From positions 1,669,275,058-1,669,339,057 of the forward strand of contig CM062816.1 in assembly GCA_031772625.1 (NCBI GenBank): 64,000 bases of DNA, written 5' to 3'. The notes under the pieces are model-generated. The model worked only from the letters and a program-made list of their open reading frames with translations, was not told where the DNA came from and searched no databases. Each line of letters begins with the position of its first letter. Within the stretch, counting starts at the first letter, position 1. Shown here in pieces: positions 1-12,600 of the stretch. Both the position numbers and the translations under genes were made by a program. The stretch comes from Pinus tabuliformis (lineage: Eukaryota; Streptophyta; Pinopsida; Pinales; Pinaceae).

Positions 1-1
1 G

Positions 2-127
2 GAATTGCCATGGAAACTACCTGTATCTATTTTCCTTATGCAATTAAAGAACACACACCAACCTGTAACTAATCCATTGGAATATGCCCTTTCTTATGCT
101 AGTAAACATGGTACTCTTGTGCTTTAA
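2..127 (+). other. Open 41-codon stretch at window edge, possible end of an exon
   Basis: From base 2 a frame is open for 41 codons and ends in TAA at 125-127. It has mixed, non-repetitive amino-acid use, including the run NPLEYALSYASKHGTLVL before the stop. It has no start codon in the window and could be the last exon of a gene lying to the left, with 3' UTR beyond. I recognise no family. An open frame of this length also occurs by chance, so this is a weak call. Confidence 0.15.
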
Positions 128-1545
128 TGTTATGAATCAACAAATGAATGGATCAATTTTTGTATATGTATGTTGGGAGCCTACATTTACTATGGATTGT
201 ATCACTCCAAATTTTGTTGTAACCATAATAAACCTTCATTGAAGGGTATCTTTCATTCTATTTTGAGATGTGCAAGTACCCTACTCATATATATACAGAG
301 ACATATCCTCATCTTCGAGGGAGAACTTTCTATCTATTTTGTTGACACTCTATAATACTTTTTCCTTGTTTAACACCTACATTCAAGATTGTTCCTATCC
401 ATGATTATATCTTAAAGGTGTGTGGTGATTCATAGTTAATGCACATGCCAATCCTTGAGGGGCCCACTCAAGGTGAGATGTTGTGCCAATTTTTATGTTT
501 TTGTATATATATGTCTTGTAATTTGGCTTGGAATATTTATTTTGGAATTTGTTCATTTCATTTCCTACAAAGTTACATTTGTTGTTAAATTAAGGTATTG
601 TAGTTATGGAATTAGATTTACTTATGGTTGTAACCTTGGTAAAATAGAGCAAATAAATTGATAGCATAGGACTAAGTCCACAATGACTCTATCCTAGAAG
701 CAGTCACTAACAGAGCATAAAAAACCATAGATGATGGGATTTTTTATTATGAATTAATTAATGTTGTTAGTCTTTTATTATTTTGGATTTGAGTTGCAAC
801 AAGTCGATTTCCTTTATATTGATGAATTGGGATTAATGGCCAAAACTAGCTTCTATATATGTGTGTGTGTGTATGTAACACACTTAATTTCATCGGTCTT
901 ATGATGATAAAAAACGTCCAACCATTGAACATAAAGCGTGGCGGGTATGGAAAGTTAGTTGAAGGATATCCGCCATCATCTGTCATCCAACACTAGCTTT
1001 TGTTAGTACTACGACGCCAAAAAACCATCCTTCTATTAGTATTGGGACGATATGGAATGACTATTGTTTCCATTGGAACTCCAATGAGCACTTGTGTCTG
1101 GAAACACCTTATGTATTCGACAGCACGTGCCCATAATTATTATTAGAATTCTGACAATTGTAAAATGTCAATAGTACGGTTGTACCTGAAATGACGTTTA
1201 GTGAGACCTCCCTTTGTCGCTATAGTGATGAAACTTCATCGAAACTTGGCTCAATTTTTAGTAGTGCTAGATAGAGAAAATATAAAACCTTCCATCCTTT
1301 CCAAATTTAATGCCTAGAGGCTTAAGGATAAAGGGTTTATAAATATCATCAACTTTGAATTGGTGAGTTCTAATCCCTCTTAATGGAAGTTAGCTAGTCT
1401 CTAGCTAGCACTCAAATTCAAAAACATTACAATTGTTGTATCAAAATGGACTTGTGACAACAAGAGTAGAGATGAGGAAGCCTTAATATTAGTTCACGAG
1501 GAAATAACAAAGAACTACTCTTAAGCTTTTGTTATAAGTTTTTAT
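128..1545. other. AT-rich stretch without recognisable gene
   Basis: No reading frame here resembles a known family. There is a short GT run near 861-875. The part after about 1260 may be the decayed 5' portion (endonuclease or linker region) of the LINE that becomes recognisable from about 1546, but I cannot identify endonuclease motifs. Confidence 0.3.
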
Positions 1546-2888
<1,343 letters not shown>

Positions 2889-3306
2889 CCCTTCTACGCC
2901 TCCCACAACATTTTCAAAGCCCTTGAAATTGAAAAACACCCCAATAATTTAAACAAGGATGCTGGCTACAAGCTCAACCAATGTTGGAAACCCCTTATTC
3001 ATTACCTAAATCATTAGCCCTTCTCCTTATTTTAACTGCGTGTTATTCCTTTCCTCATGACACCCCAACCATAATTTAACTCATGACCATCGATTCATCT
3101 CTTAATTAATTATCTCCATCAATTTAATTATTTTAATTATTTATTTTCCTTTCCTAGCTTTTTTATTTTTGTCCTTGTTGGATCCTTCCCAAGCCCTCTT
3201 TTTTATTTTGTAAATCCTAGTCTATCCTCATTAACATTTTGAAAACTTTTAAAAAATATTAAATATAATTTAAAATTTGTAGGGTTCGACATTCCCCTTC
3301 TCATTA
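2889..3306. other. Unassigned segment between LINE-1 and family-G LTR copy A
   Basis: No coding potential seen. Its last 60 bases, up to copy A, loosely resemble the bases just right of LTR copy C (16650-16705). The segment could belong to the insertion that split LINE-1, whose edges show the repeated octamer gttcaagc (2882-2889 and 16904-16911). Confidence 0.35.
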
Positions 3307-4195
3307 TGGTCCATAAACTATCATGGATATTCCACTTGATAATTTGTCACAACCAATCTGATAAAATTATACTTAAAAATTTCGGAATCTAAACTATGAG
3401 GGTTTATTTCTCTTTAGATTTATGGATATTTAAATTACTGTTTATTATGTATGCATGCAAATTATAGTTATGTAGATAAAAGAGAACAATGAAATAAAAA
3501 CTCACAAACCATAATTGACATGTGATATATCCTGGGAAACCCTTTTGGGAGAAAACCCAGCTGGAAAGTGAGGTCGCTCTGCTCTATTTCTCTCAATAGA
3601 AAATGGATGTAAGTACAAAGAAGTATGATTTGTGGCCCATGGGCTACTACAGTGCACAAATACTCTTTGTGTGCTCTCTCCCTATCTCTATTGGCTATTA
3701 TGTGCATTTGTGGGCTGGCTATAACATAACCCTATAGCCTACTAGTGGTTAGGTTTGACTCCTTCAACTCCTAAATAAAGTTACAATATAGACTCTTATA
3801 GAGTCTTATTCATCATGATTATGTTATGAGCCCGTTTTCCATGAATAATGGGGGTTGGTGTGGCATTCTCTGGAATTATGGTGGTCAAAACAAGAAGACC
3901 AACTTCTGAGTGGCATAAATTTTGTGTACGGACTTTGATTGAGGTGAATTTTGTGTCATTGGAAAGGTATTTCTATTTAGAATAGAAAAAAGAAGGTTCC
4001 GCGCAAAAGTAGAAAATTTTTATTGCCCAAAAAATTTTGTTTGATGCCTTAAACTGCTCTCAGAAGGTATCAAGCCCTAATTTGCCAAATTGGGTCCCGC
4101 TAGTAAAAATGGTCATGTGAGCTAATTCCTCCACGTTTTCCACTATAAAAGCATCAAGATGGATGAAAAACAATATAATGATCCAATCTAGATCA
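3307..4195 (-). repeat. Family-G LTR copy A, 3' LTR of gypsy-1
   Basis: An 889-bp segment running TGGTCC...AGATCA on the plus strand, so TG/CA ended. It aligns by eye over its length with copies B (6703-6777 plus 14281-15138, inverted) and C (15715-16640), and partly with D (36951 onward). Gypsy-1 pol on the minus strand ends just to its right, and the bases next to it (4196-4215) read on minus as a purine-rich tract. That fits a 3' LTR of a minus-strand element. Divergence from C and B is substantial, so it is old. Confidence 0.75.
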
Positions 4196-6697
4196 CACCT
4201 TCCTATTTTGGGAGGCTTTTAGTCCCTAAAACCTTCTATTGAATGAGGTGATGGATTTTTTCCTCCGCCTTCTCTCAAGTGTACAATTTAGCCTTTCTTG
4301 AAAGTTGTCATTTCAACATAATCTTCCAAAGGTCATACTACCCTTGTCTTGGAGTTCTAGACCTATTTTGCAAAATTGTGTCCTCTTTCAACTCTACTTG
4401 AGCATATGGTGCCAAATCCCCACAGAAGGTAGGACCTGTTCCTCTTCCTTATCAGACATGGAAGGCTCATATAGTTTTAGATTCTCCACATTCACCACTA
4501 AGTAAATGCACATGTATGGGGGTAAACTGAGTCTATAAGCATTATATCCCACCTTTTCTAGTATCTCAAAGGGACCATACCACATAACATTGATTTTCTT
4601 ACTAAGACCATATAATTTCTCCTTATTCAATTGTAACCATACTCAGTCTCCCACCTTGAAGGACTTCTCTATTCTATGCTTAGCATTATATTTTTCATAT
4701 GACTCATGTAGTGTCTCCTGTACTTATATGTGGATTTTCCTAAGACAAATTTTATGCTTTCAAGGCATCCCTTGTAAGATCCTCCCTCACTCCTCCTTGT
4801 TGTCCATATGAAATATCCAAAGGTGAAGGTGGTAAATATCCAAAACAAGTTTCAAATGGGGATTACTAGTAAAAGTGTGGAATGCTTTGTTATAAGAGTG
4901 TTGCATATATTAATATTTTAATCCTAGGTATTTGAATGCTTATGATTATAACCCCTCAAAAGCTACACCAAAGTCTTGTTGACTACTTTTGTTTGCCCAT
5001 TTTTTTGTGGATGGAATTTTGTAGACCTCTTTAACTTCGTATCCATTTTCTCCCGCAATGTAGTCCAAAATGCACTAAGAAATCTTGTGTCCTTATCTGA
5101 AACGATGCTTGTCGGTATCCCAAAGTACACCCAGACTCATCCAAAAAACAAGTTCGTTGCTTCTTGCCTACTGATGGTCTTTTTATAGGGCATCAAAACA
5201 CATATCTTCATTAACCTATCAACTACCACAAATATGTAGTCACGTCCCTTCTTGGTTGTTGGTAAACCTCCCACAAAGTCCATGGAAATGCTTTCTGAAG
5301 GATGAGCGGGTATAGATAAGGGATGATATAGGCCCTGTTTTCTTTTACTAGGTTTGCTGGTACAATAAAGTATGTGTTGTCTTATGAACCTAGCTACATG
5401 TTATTGCATCTTGGGATGATACACATACCTATACAAGTTTGCCACTATCTTCCCTACACCAAAGTGGCTTACAAGCTTGGAGGTGTGAGCTTCTCTAATC
5501 AACTACAATTTCTCACCTTTAGGAACACATAATTTATCCAACCTGTAGAGTAACCCATCCTAGAGATGGTAGTCAACAATGTTATCACCATCGTGCACAA
5601 GACTTTGGCTCTACAACTACTAAAATACCTCCTAGAAGTCCTCATCCTCCAAATATGCCTCTCTGTATGCACCATGGGTGAATGGATCCATGTGCATTAG
5701 AGTTCCCAAAGCTATGATATTTGATTTGGGTGGTCTTGAAAGCATGTTGGTCATCTTGTTTTTTCTTCCCTTCTTACACTTGATCACTAAATGAAACTAT
5801 TGTCAAAAATCCATACACTTGTAATGATTGGTGTGTTGTAGCTTACCCTGGACTTGTAGGTAGTCTAGTGGCTAGTGATATGTGTGGATTATTGTCTGCT
5901 TTCCCATCAAATAATGTTTTCACTTATTCATAGCTTGCACTAGGGCATAGATCTCCTTGTCATAGGCAAGATAGTTAAGAATTTCCCCATGAAATATTTT
6001 ATAATGGTAGCACATAGACCTTCCTCTCTGCATCAAAATCACTCCCATAGCATACCCACTTGCATCTGTCTCCACTTCGAAGGGCTGATGCAAGTTCAAT
6101 AATGTTAGAATTGGTGCTTGACTAATCGTCTTCAGTAGCTCCTCAAAGACCCTTTGTTAACCCTTTCCCCATTGGAAACTCTTACCACTTGGTGTTATGG
6201 TGTGGAGTGGTGTTTTTACTGGTAAAAATGAGGCTATGAATTTCCTCAGGTGTTGTGCCACCCCAACGAAAATCCCAACCTCATAAACATTAATAGGAAT
6301 TAGCCACTTCATGATGGCCTCCATCTTGTTGGGATCTATTTTTAGCTCTCCTCCACCTATCACATACCCCAGATACACCAAATATTACTGTGCAAACTCA
6401 CACTTCTTGAGATTTTCTAGCAATTGGTGCTTTTTTAATGTCTCCAACACCTGTGACAATTGTGAGACGTGCTTCTCCTAGATAGCACAATATACTTGTA
6501 TATCATCCAAATACTCAATAACAAATAAATCTATGAAATGGTGCAATATATCATTCATTAACCTCATAAATGTAGTTGGTGCATTGCATAAACCAAATGG
6601 CATGACTAACCACTCATACAAACCTTGCTTGGTTTTGAGGGTAGTCTTCCAGGTATCTTCTTCTCTTACTCAAACCTGATGATATCCATACTTAAAG
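4196..6697 (-). pseudogene. Gypsy-1 pol remnant: RT C-terminal half, RNase H, integrase
   Basis: Decayed Ty3/gypsy polyprotein read right to left. From 6697 downward come the LDFKYGYHQV block of RT, then [23 protein letters not shown] (about 6630-6560) and a YLDD-like catalytic box (about 6500-6520). Next is the thumb and connection (YLGYVIGGGELKIDP..., 6381-6157), then RNase H (FEVETDASGYAMGVILMQ, about 6100-6030). Integrase follows at about 5480-5050, with MDFVGGLPTTKKGRDYIFVVVDRL recognisable, and the integrase C-terminal region at 4630-4394. Stops and frameshifts interrupt all domains. The RT N-terminal half lies at 15144-15714, separated by the solo LTR and copia-1. Low sequence quality prevents firm clade assignment, though the motifs look chromovirus-like. 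Confidence 0.8.
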
Positions 6698-6702
6698 TCC
6701 AA
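6698..6702. repeat. Target-site duplication tccaa of solo LTR B (left)
   Basis: tccaa here is repeated at 15139-15143. Removing one copy plus the intervening LTR rejoins the gypsy-1 RT codons (AKYFNNLD to LDFKYGYHQV) in a sensible order. Confidence 0.88.
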
Positions 6703-6777
6703 TGATCTGAATTGTATCATCATGTTGTTTTTCATCCATCTCAATGCATTTGGAGTGGAAAAAGTGGAGGAACCAAC
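6703..6777 (+). repeat. Solo LTR B of family G, left fragment
   Basis: First 75 bases of a family-G LTR inserted opposite to copy A, cut by copia-1. Its remainder resumes at 14281. The bases ttgtttttcatccat and the following 40 are the reverse complement of the end of copy A (about 4105-4170). With its other part it makes a complete LTR of about 930 bp without internal region, that is a solo LTR. Confidence 0.85.
6773..6777. repeat. Target-site duplication ccaac of copia-1 (left)
   Basis: ccaac immediately precedes the left copia LTR and is repeated exactly at 14276-14280 after the right LTR. Confidence 0.95.
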
Positions 6778-7937
6778 TGTTGGAAATAATACTGAGAGGG
6801 GGGGGTGAATCAGTATTATCTAGCAATTTACCAAATCTTCCTTATTTGATCTTTTGAATTATTCTTGCATATCAGTACCATAAAACAATGAGCATGAATA
6901 AAGAAAATAGACAGTCACACCAAAGAACACAAGATGTAAGGTGGAAACCCAATGTGGGAGAAAACCACCTGCTGCAATATGTCTCTATCTTCTTTCAAGA
7001 AATTCTTTTTACAATGATTTTGTACTGGTGCAGTCCTTTACCAGCACGCAGGCTGCAACCTGCAGAGAGCTACAACTCTCTCTCGTTTTCCAGTCTCTCC
7101 TGGAAGGGAGCTACAACCCCCTACTTCTTTTCATGAAGAATCAAATGATCAACAAGTATACAACAGATACAGTCTACTACAGATATCAGATCAATAATTA
7201 CAGAAACAACCCAGAACACTTTATGAACAGAAATATACAGTCAACAGATCATCTTAAGACAGGGACGCATATTTTCTTTCTGTGGCCTGCGACTGGACGC
7301 AGTCTACCTTCTGCTGTTCTGCGTGCAGACGCACTGTTCCTCTATGCTTTGCTGCGACCGACGCACCTAGCATAACTATCGCGCCGCGTCCTTTGCCTCA
7401 GAGACGCACCTGAGCCTTTACTGTACTGCGTCCCGGCGCACTTGCCCTTCACTGAACTTGCGTCCCTTCAGATATAAGAAATATGAGGACTTCAGAACCA
7501 ACCCAAACTCTCAGATCCACAGATCTGATCATGCGCCATAAAGATCATAGTCCATTAGAAGATTCGCCCTTATAGATCTGGACTAGATCTCACCAAGAGA
7601 TATTCAACCAAGATGATGCTTAATCCAAATGAATTCCTCTGCTTTATATAGGCAAGCTTCTCCCCAAAACATGGAACAATATCACGAGCCGACACCATAG
7701 AAACACAAAACCGTCGGCTAGATACCACACAAGAAACCCCCACGTGCTTTTATCTGCCTTGAAATGTGTGCACTGGGCGGACGCACCTCCTGAACGGCTG
7801 GCCTGCGTCCCTGGACGCGGGTTCTGCATGGTATGCCTGCGGGGACGCACTTGCTGAACATATTTCCTGCGTCCTTCTTGATTTATCACCTGAATGGGTT
7901 TGCCATCAAGGACAACACCTGAATCATAATGCCAACA
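6778..7937 (-). repeat. Copia-1 3' LTR
   Basis: 1160 bp, TGTTGG...CCAACA, same length as the LTR at 13116-14275 (constant offset of 6338). It carries many GACGCA/TGCGTC hexamers and a TATATAAA box on the minus strand at 7643-7650. Confidence 0.97.
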
Positions 7938-7949
7938 ATCTCCCCCTTT
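7938..7949 (-). promoter_or_regulatory. Copia-1 polypurine tract
   Basis: On the minus strand AAAGGGGGAGAT abuts the 3' LTR exactly. This is the expected primer for plus-strand DNA synthesis. Confidence 0.92.
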
Positions 7950-8172
7950 GGACTTGATGGCAACCATATAAACTTCAGCTTCATTCTCCCCCTTTGACAT
8001 CAAGGGCAAAGGGTATGCTCCCCCTATGCTCATGCTTCTCCAGATCTGTAACCAGAAATCCATCATGAAGGAGATAGAGACATATTGCAGCTATTTCCAA
8101 GATCTCCTTCTCCATAATGCCAACAATGCATTATGTGCTCCCCCTGAGCCTATACCACCAATAGGAAGATGA
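7950..8172 (-). other. Copia-1 3' untranslated region with extra purine tracts
   Basis: Between the RT-RNase H stop and the PPT. On the minus strand it holds further G-rich purine runs resembling the PPT: near 7987-8003 (TCAAAGGGGGAGAATGAAG), near 8015-8025 and near 8138-8147. Repeated PPT-like tracts before the 3' LTR have been described for Sireviruses. No ORF of its own was recognised. Confidence 0.7.
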
Positions 8173-9669
8173 TCAACAATAGGATGATGCATCAACAACC
8201 CCCAGCTTTTGCCTGAGGTATTCAAAAGTGTCCCTGGGCAACGGTTTGGTGAAAATATCAGCAACTTGTTCCTTCGAAGGAACATACTCCAACTTGACCT
8301 TCTGTTCAAGTACTTGTTCCCGGAGAAAATGGTACTTGATTGGTATGTGCTTGGTTTTTGAATGCATAACCGGATTCTTTGAGATGCTGATTGCACTTGT
8401 GTTGTCACATAAGATAGGGATTGGAGGTGTACAAGTGATTTGATAATCCTGCAAAGTCTGCATCATCCAAAGGAGTTGGGTGCAACAAGATGCAGTAGCA
8501 ACATATTCTGCTTCAGCTGTAGACAAGGCAATTGAACTCTGTTTCTTGCTGAACCAAGAGACCAGTCTGGGACCCATAAAGAACGCACCACCACTTGTGC
8601 TTTTCCTGTCATCCACGCTTCCGGCCCAATCTGCATCTGTATAGGCATGAAGAGTAAGATCTGTATTTCTAGGATACCATAAGCCATAATTTTGAGTCCC
8701 TTGAAGATATTTGAAAATTCTCTTCACTGCTTGAAGATGAGTCTCCTTCGGATTTGCCTGAAATCTTCCAACTATTCCAACTGCATGCATGATGTCTGGT
8801 CGGGTACCTGTTAAATATAGTAAACTTCCAATCATAGATCTGTAGGTTGGTTGATGTACTGCTGCAGATTCATCATTTGCACTGAGACTGCATCCTGTGA
8901 CCATGGGTGTACATACTGGTTTTGCATCTTCCATGCCATATTTCTTCAAAATCTGCTTGAGATACTTGGTTTGAGATAAAAGGATTCCTCCTTCCTTTTG
9001 TTGGATTTGCAAACCAAGAAAGTATGTCAGTTCTCCTAGCAAGGACATTTCAAATTCTTTCTGCATGACTGAGGCAAAGCTTTGACTCATAGCTTCTTCA
9101 TTGCTGCCAAAAATAATGTCATCTACATACACAACAAGTATTAGCAATTTGTCATTTTCAATTTTTATATATAGATTGCTATCTGCTGAACCTTTTGAAA
9201 AACCTTGTTGATGAAGATATTTGTCCAACCGGTAGTACCAAGCCCTTGGGGCTTGTTTGAGACCATAGAGAGCCTTTTTCAATCGGCATACAAGATTTGG
9301 ATCATTTCCAAGAATGAACCCATCTGGCTGTTCAATGTACACTTCTTCTTCCAAGTCTCCATTCAGAAAGGCTGATTTTACGTCCATTTGAAATACTTTG
9401 AAATTCTGAGAACTTGAGAGAGCAAGGAACATTCGGATGGCCTCAAGTCTTGCAACAGGAGCAAAAGTTTCTTCAAAGTCTATTCCTTCTTGCTGTGCAT
9501 ATCCTTTACAAACAAGTCTGGCTTTGTTTCTAATTACTTCTCCATTTTCATTCAATTTATTTTTGAAGACCCATTTTGTTCCGATAACATTCTTATCCTT
9601 TGGTCTAGGAACCAGCTCCCAAGTGTTGTTCTTTTCGATTTGCTCAAGTTCTTCATCCATTGCTTTCAC
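8173..9669 (-). CDS. Copia-1 pol C-terminal part: reverse transcriptase and RNase H
   Basis: 498 codons from the first ATG after the in-frame TAA at 9694-9696. The same frame is open upstream, so this is the continuation of the 1120-codon gag-PR-IN ORF and not a separate gene. RT fills about residues 1-250, with [11 protein letters not shown] (95-105), [12 protein letters not shown] (134-145) and the catalytic YVDD at 181-184. The copia RNase H follows, with TDADWAG at 343-349, DRKSTSG at 354-360 and STAEAEYVA near 383-391. It ends with the [13 protein letters not shown] tail typical of plant copia elements. All key residues look intact. It copies element RNA into DNA inside virus-like particles. 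The TAA separates it from integrase, so without read-through it would not be made as part of the polyprotein. Confidence 0.95.
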   Translation of the reverse strand: MKAMDEELEQIEKNNTWELVPRPKDKNVIGTKWVFKNKLNENGEVIRNKARLVCKGYAQQEGIDFEETFAPVARLEAIRMFLALSSSQNFKVFQMDVKSAFLNGDLEEEVYIEQPDGFILGNDPNLVCRLKKALYGLKQAPRAWYYRLDKYLHQQGFSKGSADSNLYIKIENDKLLILVVYVDDIIFGSNEEAMSQSFASVMQKEFEMSLLGELTYFLGLQIQQKEGGILLSQTKYLKQILKKYGMEDAKPVCTPMVTGCSLSANDESAAVHQPTYRSMIGSLLYLTGTRPDIMHAVGIVGRFQANPKETHLQAVKRIFKYLQGTQNYGLWYPRNTDLTLHAYTDADWAGSVDDRKSTSGGAFFMGPRLVSWFSKKQSSIALSTAEAEYVATASCCTQLLWMMQTLQDYQITCTPPIPILCDNTSAISISKNPVMHSKTKHIPIKYHFLREQVLEQKVKLEYVPSKEQVADIFTKPLPRDTFEYLRQKLGVVDASSYC

Positions 9670-9693
9670 CCAACATTCATCTTTGCATGCCTT

Positions 9694-12600
9694 TTACATT
9701 TTGTGGTTCAGTAGAGGAGAGTAATGCCAATAACTTGAAGCTTCTGCAACTGTTCTTCTAGTTTGTATACCTGCTTCTTTCTGTCCCATGATCTGAGATT
9801 CTGGATGGTTCTTTTGAACATATCTGGATGGAGTCTTTTCTTCTATTCTTGTTCGTTCTTCTGCTTCTTCGTGAGGTTCTTCTTGAGATTGTTCTTGCGG
9901 TTCTTCTTCTTCATCATTCTGTCTTTGAGGGTAGCTTTCATCTTCTTCGATGTCTTCACGATGTATTTGCCTAGGAATGTATCCCTTCTCATCAACCACT
10001 ACATCAATGCTGTCAACAATTCTGCCAAGTCTTTTATTGTAGCATTTGTATGCTTTGCTATGTGGAGAGTAGCCAAGAAGAATACCTTCATCTGCTCTAG
10101 GATCAAGTTTGCCAAGCTGCTCCTCAGTATTCTTGATATAGCATTTGCTCCCAAAGATTTTGAAGTGCTTTACCGAAGGAGTTTTACCACTCCAGAGCTC
10201 ATGAGGAGTTTGAGTGCTGTTCACTCGGACATTTGTTTTGTTGAGAATAATAACCGCAGCATGTGCAGCTTCACCCCAGAAGGTTGCGGGAGTTCCTGAT
10301 TCATCAAGCATAGCACGAGCCATTTGTTGGATTGTTCTGTTCATTCTTTCAACTACTCCATTTTGCTGAGGAGTTCTAGCTGTAGAGAATTCTCTCCTTA
10401 TCCCATGTTCATCACAGAAATCGAAAAATTCATTTGAAGTAAATTCCCCACCTCTGTCAGATCTGAGGCACTTAATTTTGTGACCTGATTCATTTTCAAC
10501 CAAAGCTTTGAAGGATTTGAATTTTTCGAATGCTTCATCTTTGTGCTTCATAAGTCCTAACCAAACAAACCTGGAGAAATCGTCAATAAATAATATCAAG
10601 TATTCCTCTCCTCTAGGTGTTCTTTTTCTGAATGGTCCACATACATCTGTATGTACTAGCTCAAGAGGCATGCTGGCTGATCCTTCTTTCTCTGGAAAGT
10701 TAGTTCTGGTTTGTTTTCCAAACTGACATGATCTGCATATGGTGTTGTCAGGAATTTTGATATCTGGAAGATCGCGAACTGCCTGATATTTGCAAGCTTT
10801 CCTTATTTGTGAGAAGCTTAGATGTCCCAACCTTCGATGCCATAACCAGTGCTCTTCATCCTTGCTTAGATAACATTGTTGTTGTCCTTCATCAAATATG
10901 TATAGATTATTTGGAGTTCTTTTTCCTTTGAGAACTGTTTTACCTGTATCAAGATCACGAACAAGACATCCATTTGATCTGAATATAACCTCGGTTCTTT
11001 GATCACACATCTGGCTGACACTTAGTAGATTATGCTTCAGTCCATCAACAAACAAAACATTTCCAGCCTTAACATCTTCTTTTAAAGGAGCAATACCTTT
11101 TCCTTTTATAGTTGCAGGAGTATCATTTCCAAAAGAGACTTTCTTTCCCTTTTCTAAATTAGAATAAGACTCAAGTTTTTCTTTATCACCTGTCATATGC
11201 TTCGAACATCCACTGTCAATGTACCATAGATTTTCTTGTCCTTCTGCATAAAATGCTATCCCACATCTTTCTGTTTGAGGTTCCTTTATTCTCCATGTTT
11301 TGGTGCCTGAGGCTTGTTCCTTTTTCTGTTCTTGTACCTTTCTTTCCGGAAACCTGCTTCTGCATTCAAAGTCTTCATGTCCAAAATTATTGCAAATAGA
11401 ACATTCAACTTCATTTTCAAGAGCTGAAAAGTTGTTATAGGTCCTTTTTGTAATCCCTGTCATACTTCTTTGTTTTTGAGCTTCCCTAGTCATGATTGTT
11501 TTATACGCAACACATTGAGCTGCTTTGTGACCAAAGTTATGGCAAGAAAAGCATTGTCCATTGAAGAAGCTTCTGCGATTATTGGATCTACCAGCCAACT
11601 GATTGTAATTTCTATTTTCATCTATTCTTGAACCAAATTGAGAAGATTTTACCTGTGGCTGGTTGTGGCTTTTGTTCACCCTTAAGCTGGATTGCCCCTG
11701 ATAGTTTCTGTTTGACATTTGTCCCTGCTTTACCTGATGATCTTCCTTGTGCTCTTGCTCATTTCTTCTTGCTGCATCAAGATAACTTTTTGAAGTGGAT
11801 GCTTGAGAAGTTTCTCCATTATAGCCCAAACCTGTCTTATTTAGTGGAGACCGCTGCACACTGATAATCTCATCCAAAGTTTCAGATCCTTTGACAAACT
11901 TGAGATTAATAGTTTTTGTTTTCTCAATTTCTTTTCTAAGACCAACAATTTCACCTTCTAATTTTTCAAGATGTTTTTCCTTTTCATCAATTTGGAATTG
12001 TAGAGTATCAATAATCATGTTCTTTTCTTCTATACATCTCTTGAGTCTAGTAATTTCATCATAAAGGTTATCCACATCTACAGCATCCTCATAATCATCA
12101 TCTTCAAATGCCATTAACAGTCTATATTTATTACCTTGTTCATCTTCATCACTGTTTGATAAGCCATCACTATCTTCATGGGTGTAGTAGCTTTTCTTAT
12201 TTGCACTTTGTTTCTTGTTCCATCTAACTGATTCCTTTCCTTTATCCTTATAAGAGCATTTTGCAGCATAATGACCTACTCTTCCACAAGCAAAGCATTT
12301 GAAAGGTAGCTTACCTCTGAACCTTCCAGAACCTCTTTGAAGATTTCTGACAAAATTTGATTCTTCTTCTTCTTCTTCTGGATCATGGCTTGCTTCATAG
12401 TAATCTTCTTTGCCTGATGCTTTAAAAGCAGCCTCCCTTCTGTCTGATGGTCCTCCCTTTCTCATTTCATAAGCAGTTAGAATTCCATGTAGCTGAGACA
12501 TAGTAAGAACACGGAGATTTTCTTTTTCTTCTATTGCAGATACTTTGGATTCAAACTTGGGGGATAATGATCTTAGAATCTTTTGAACTACTATAGACTC

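Noticed and set aside
7644-8066. 140-codon minus frame spanning the copia-1 3' LTR, PPT and 3' UTR
   Set aside because: It crosses the LTR edge and PPT, and in the other LTR copy (13982-14284) the corresponding frame has a different N-terminus; it is a by-product of the GACGCA-rich sequence.
9694-9696. In-frame TAA between integrase and RT of copia-1 as a programmed read-through signal
   Set aside because: Regulated stops in LTR elements usually lie between gag and pol. Here it falls inside pol, in no known read-through context. A nonsense mutation is simpler.
9763-10299. 178-codon plus-strand frame, Phe-rich
   Set aside because: Antisense of the acidic, Glu-rich end of copia-1 integrase; GAA/GAG codons read back as TTC/CTC.
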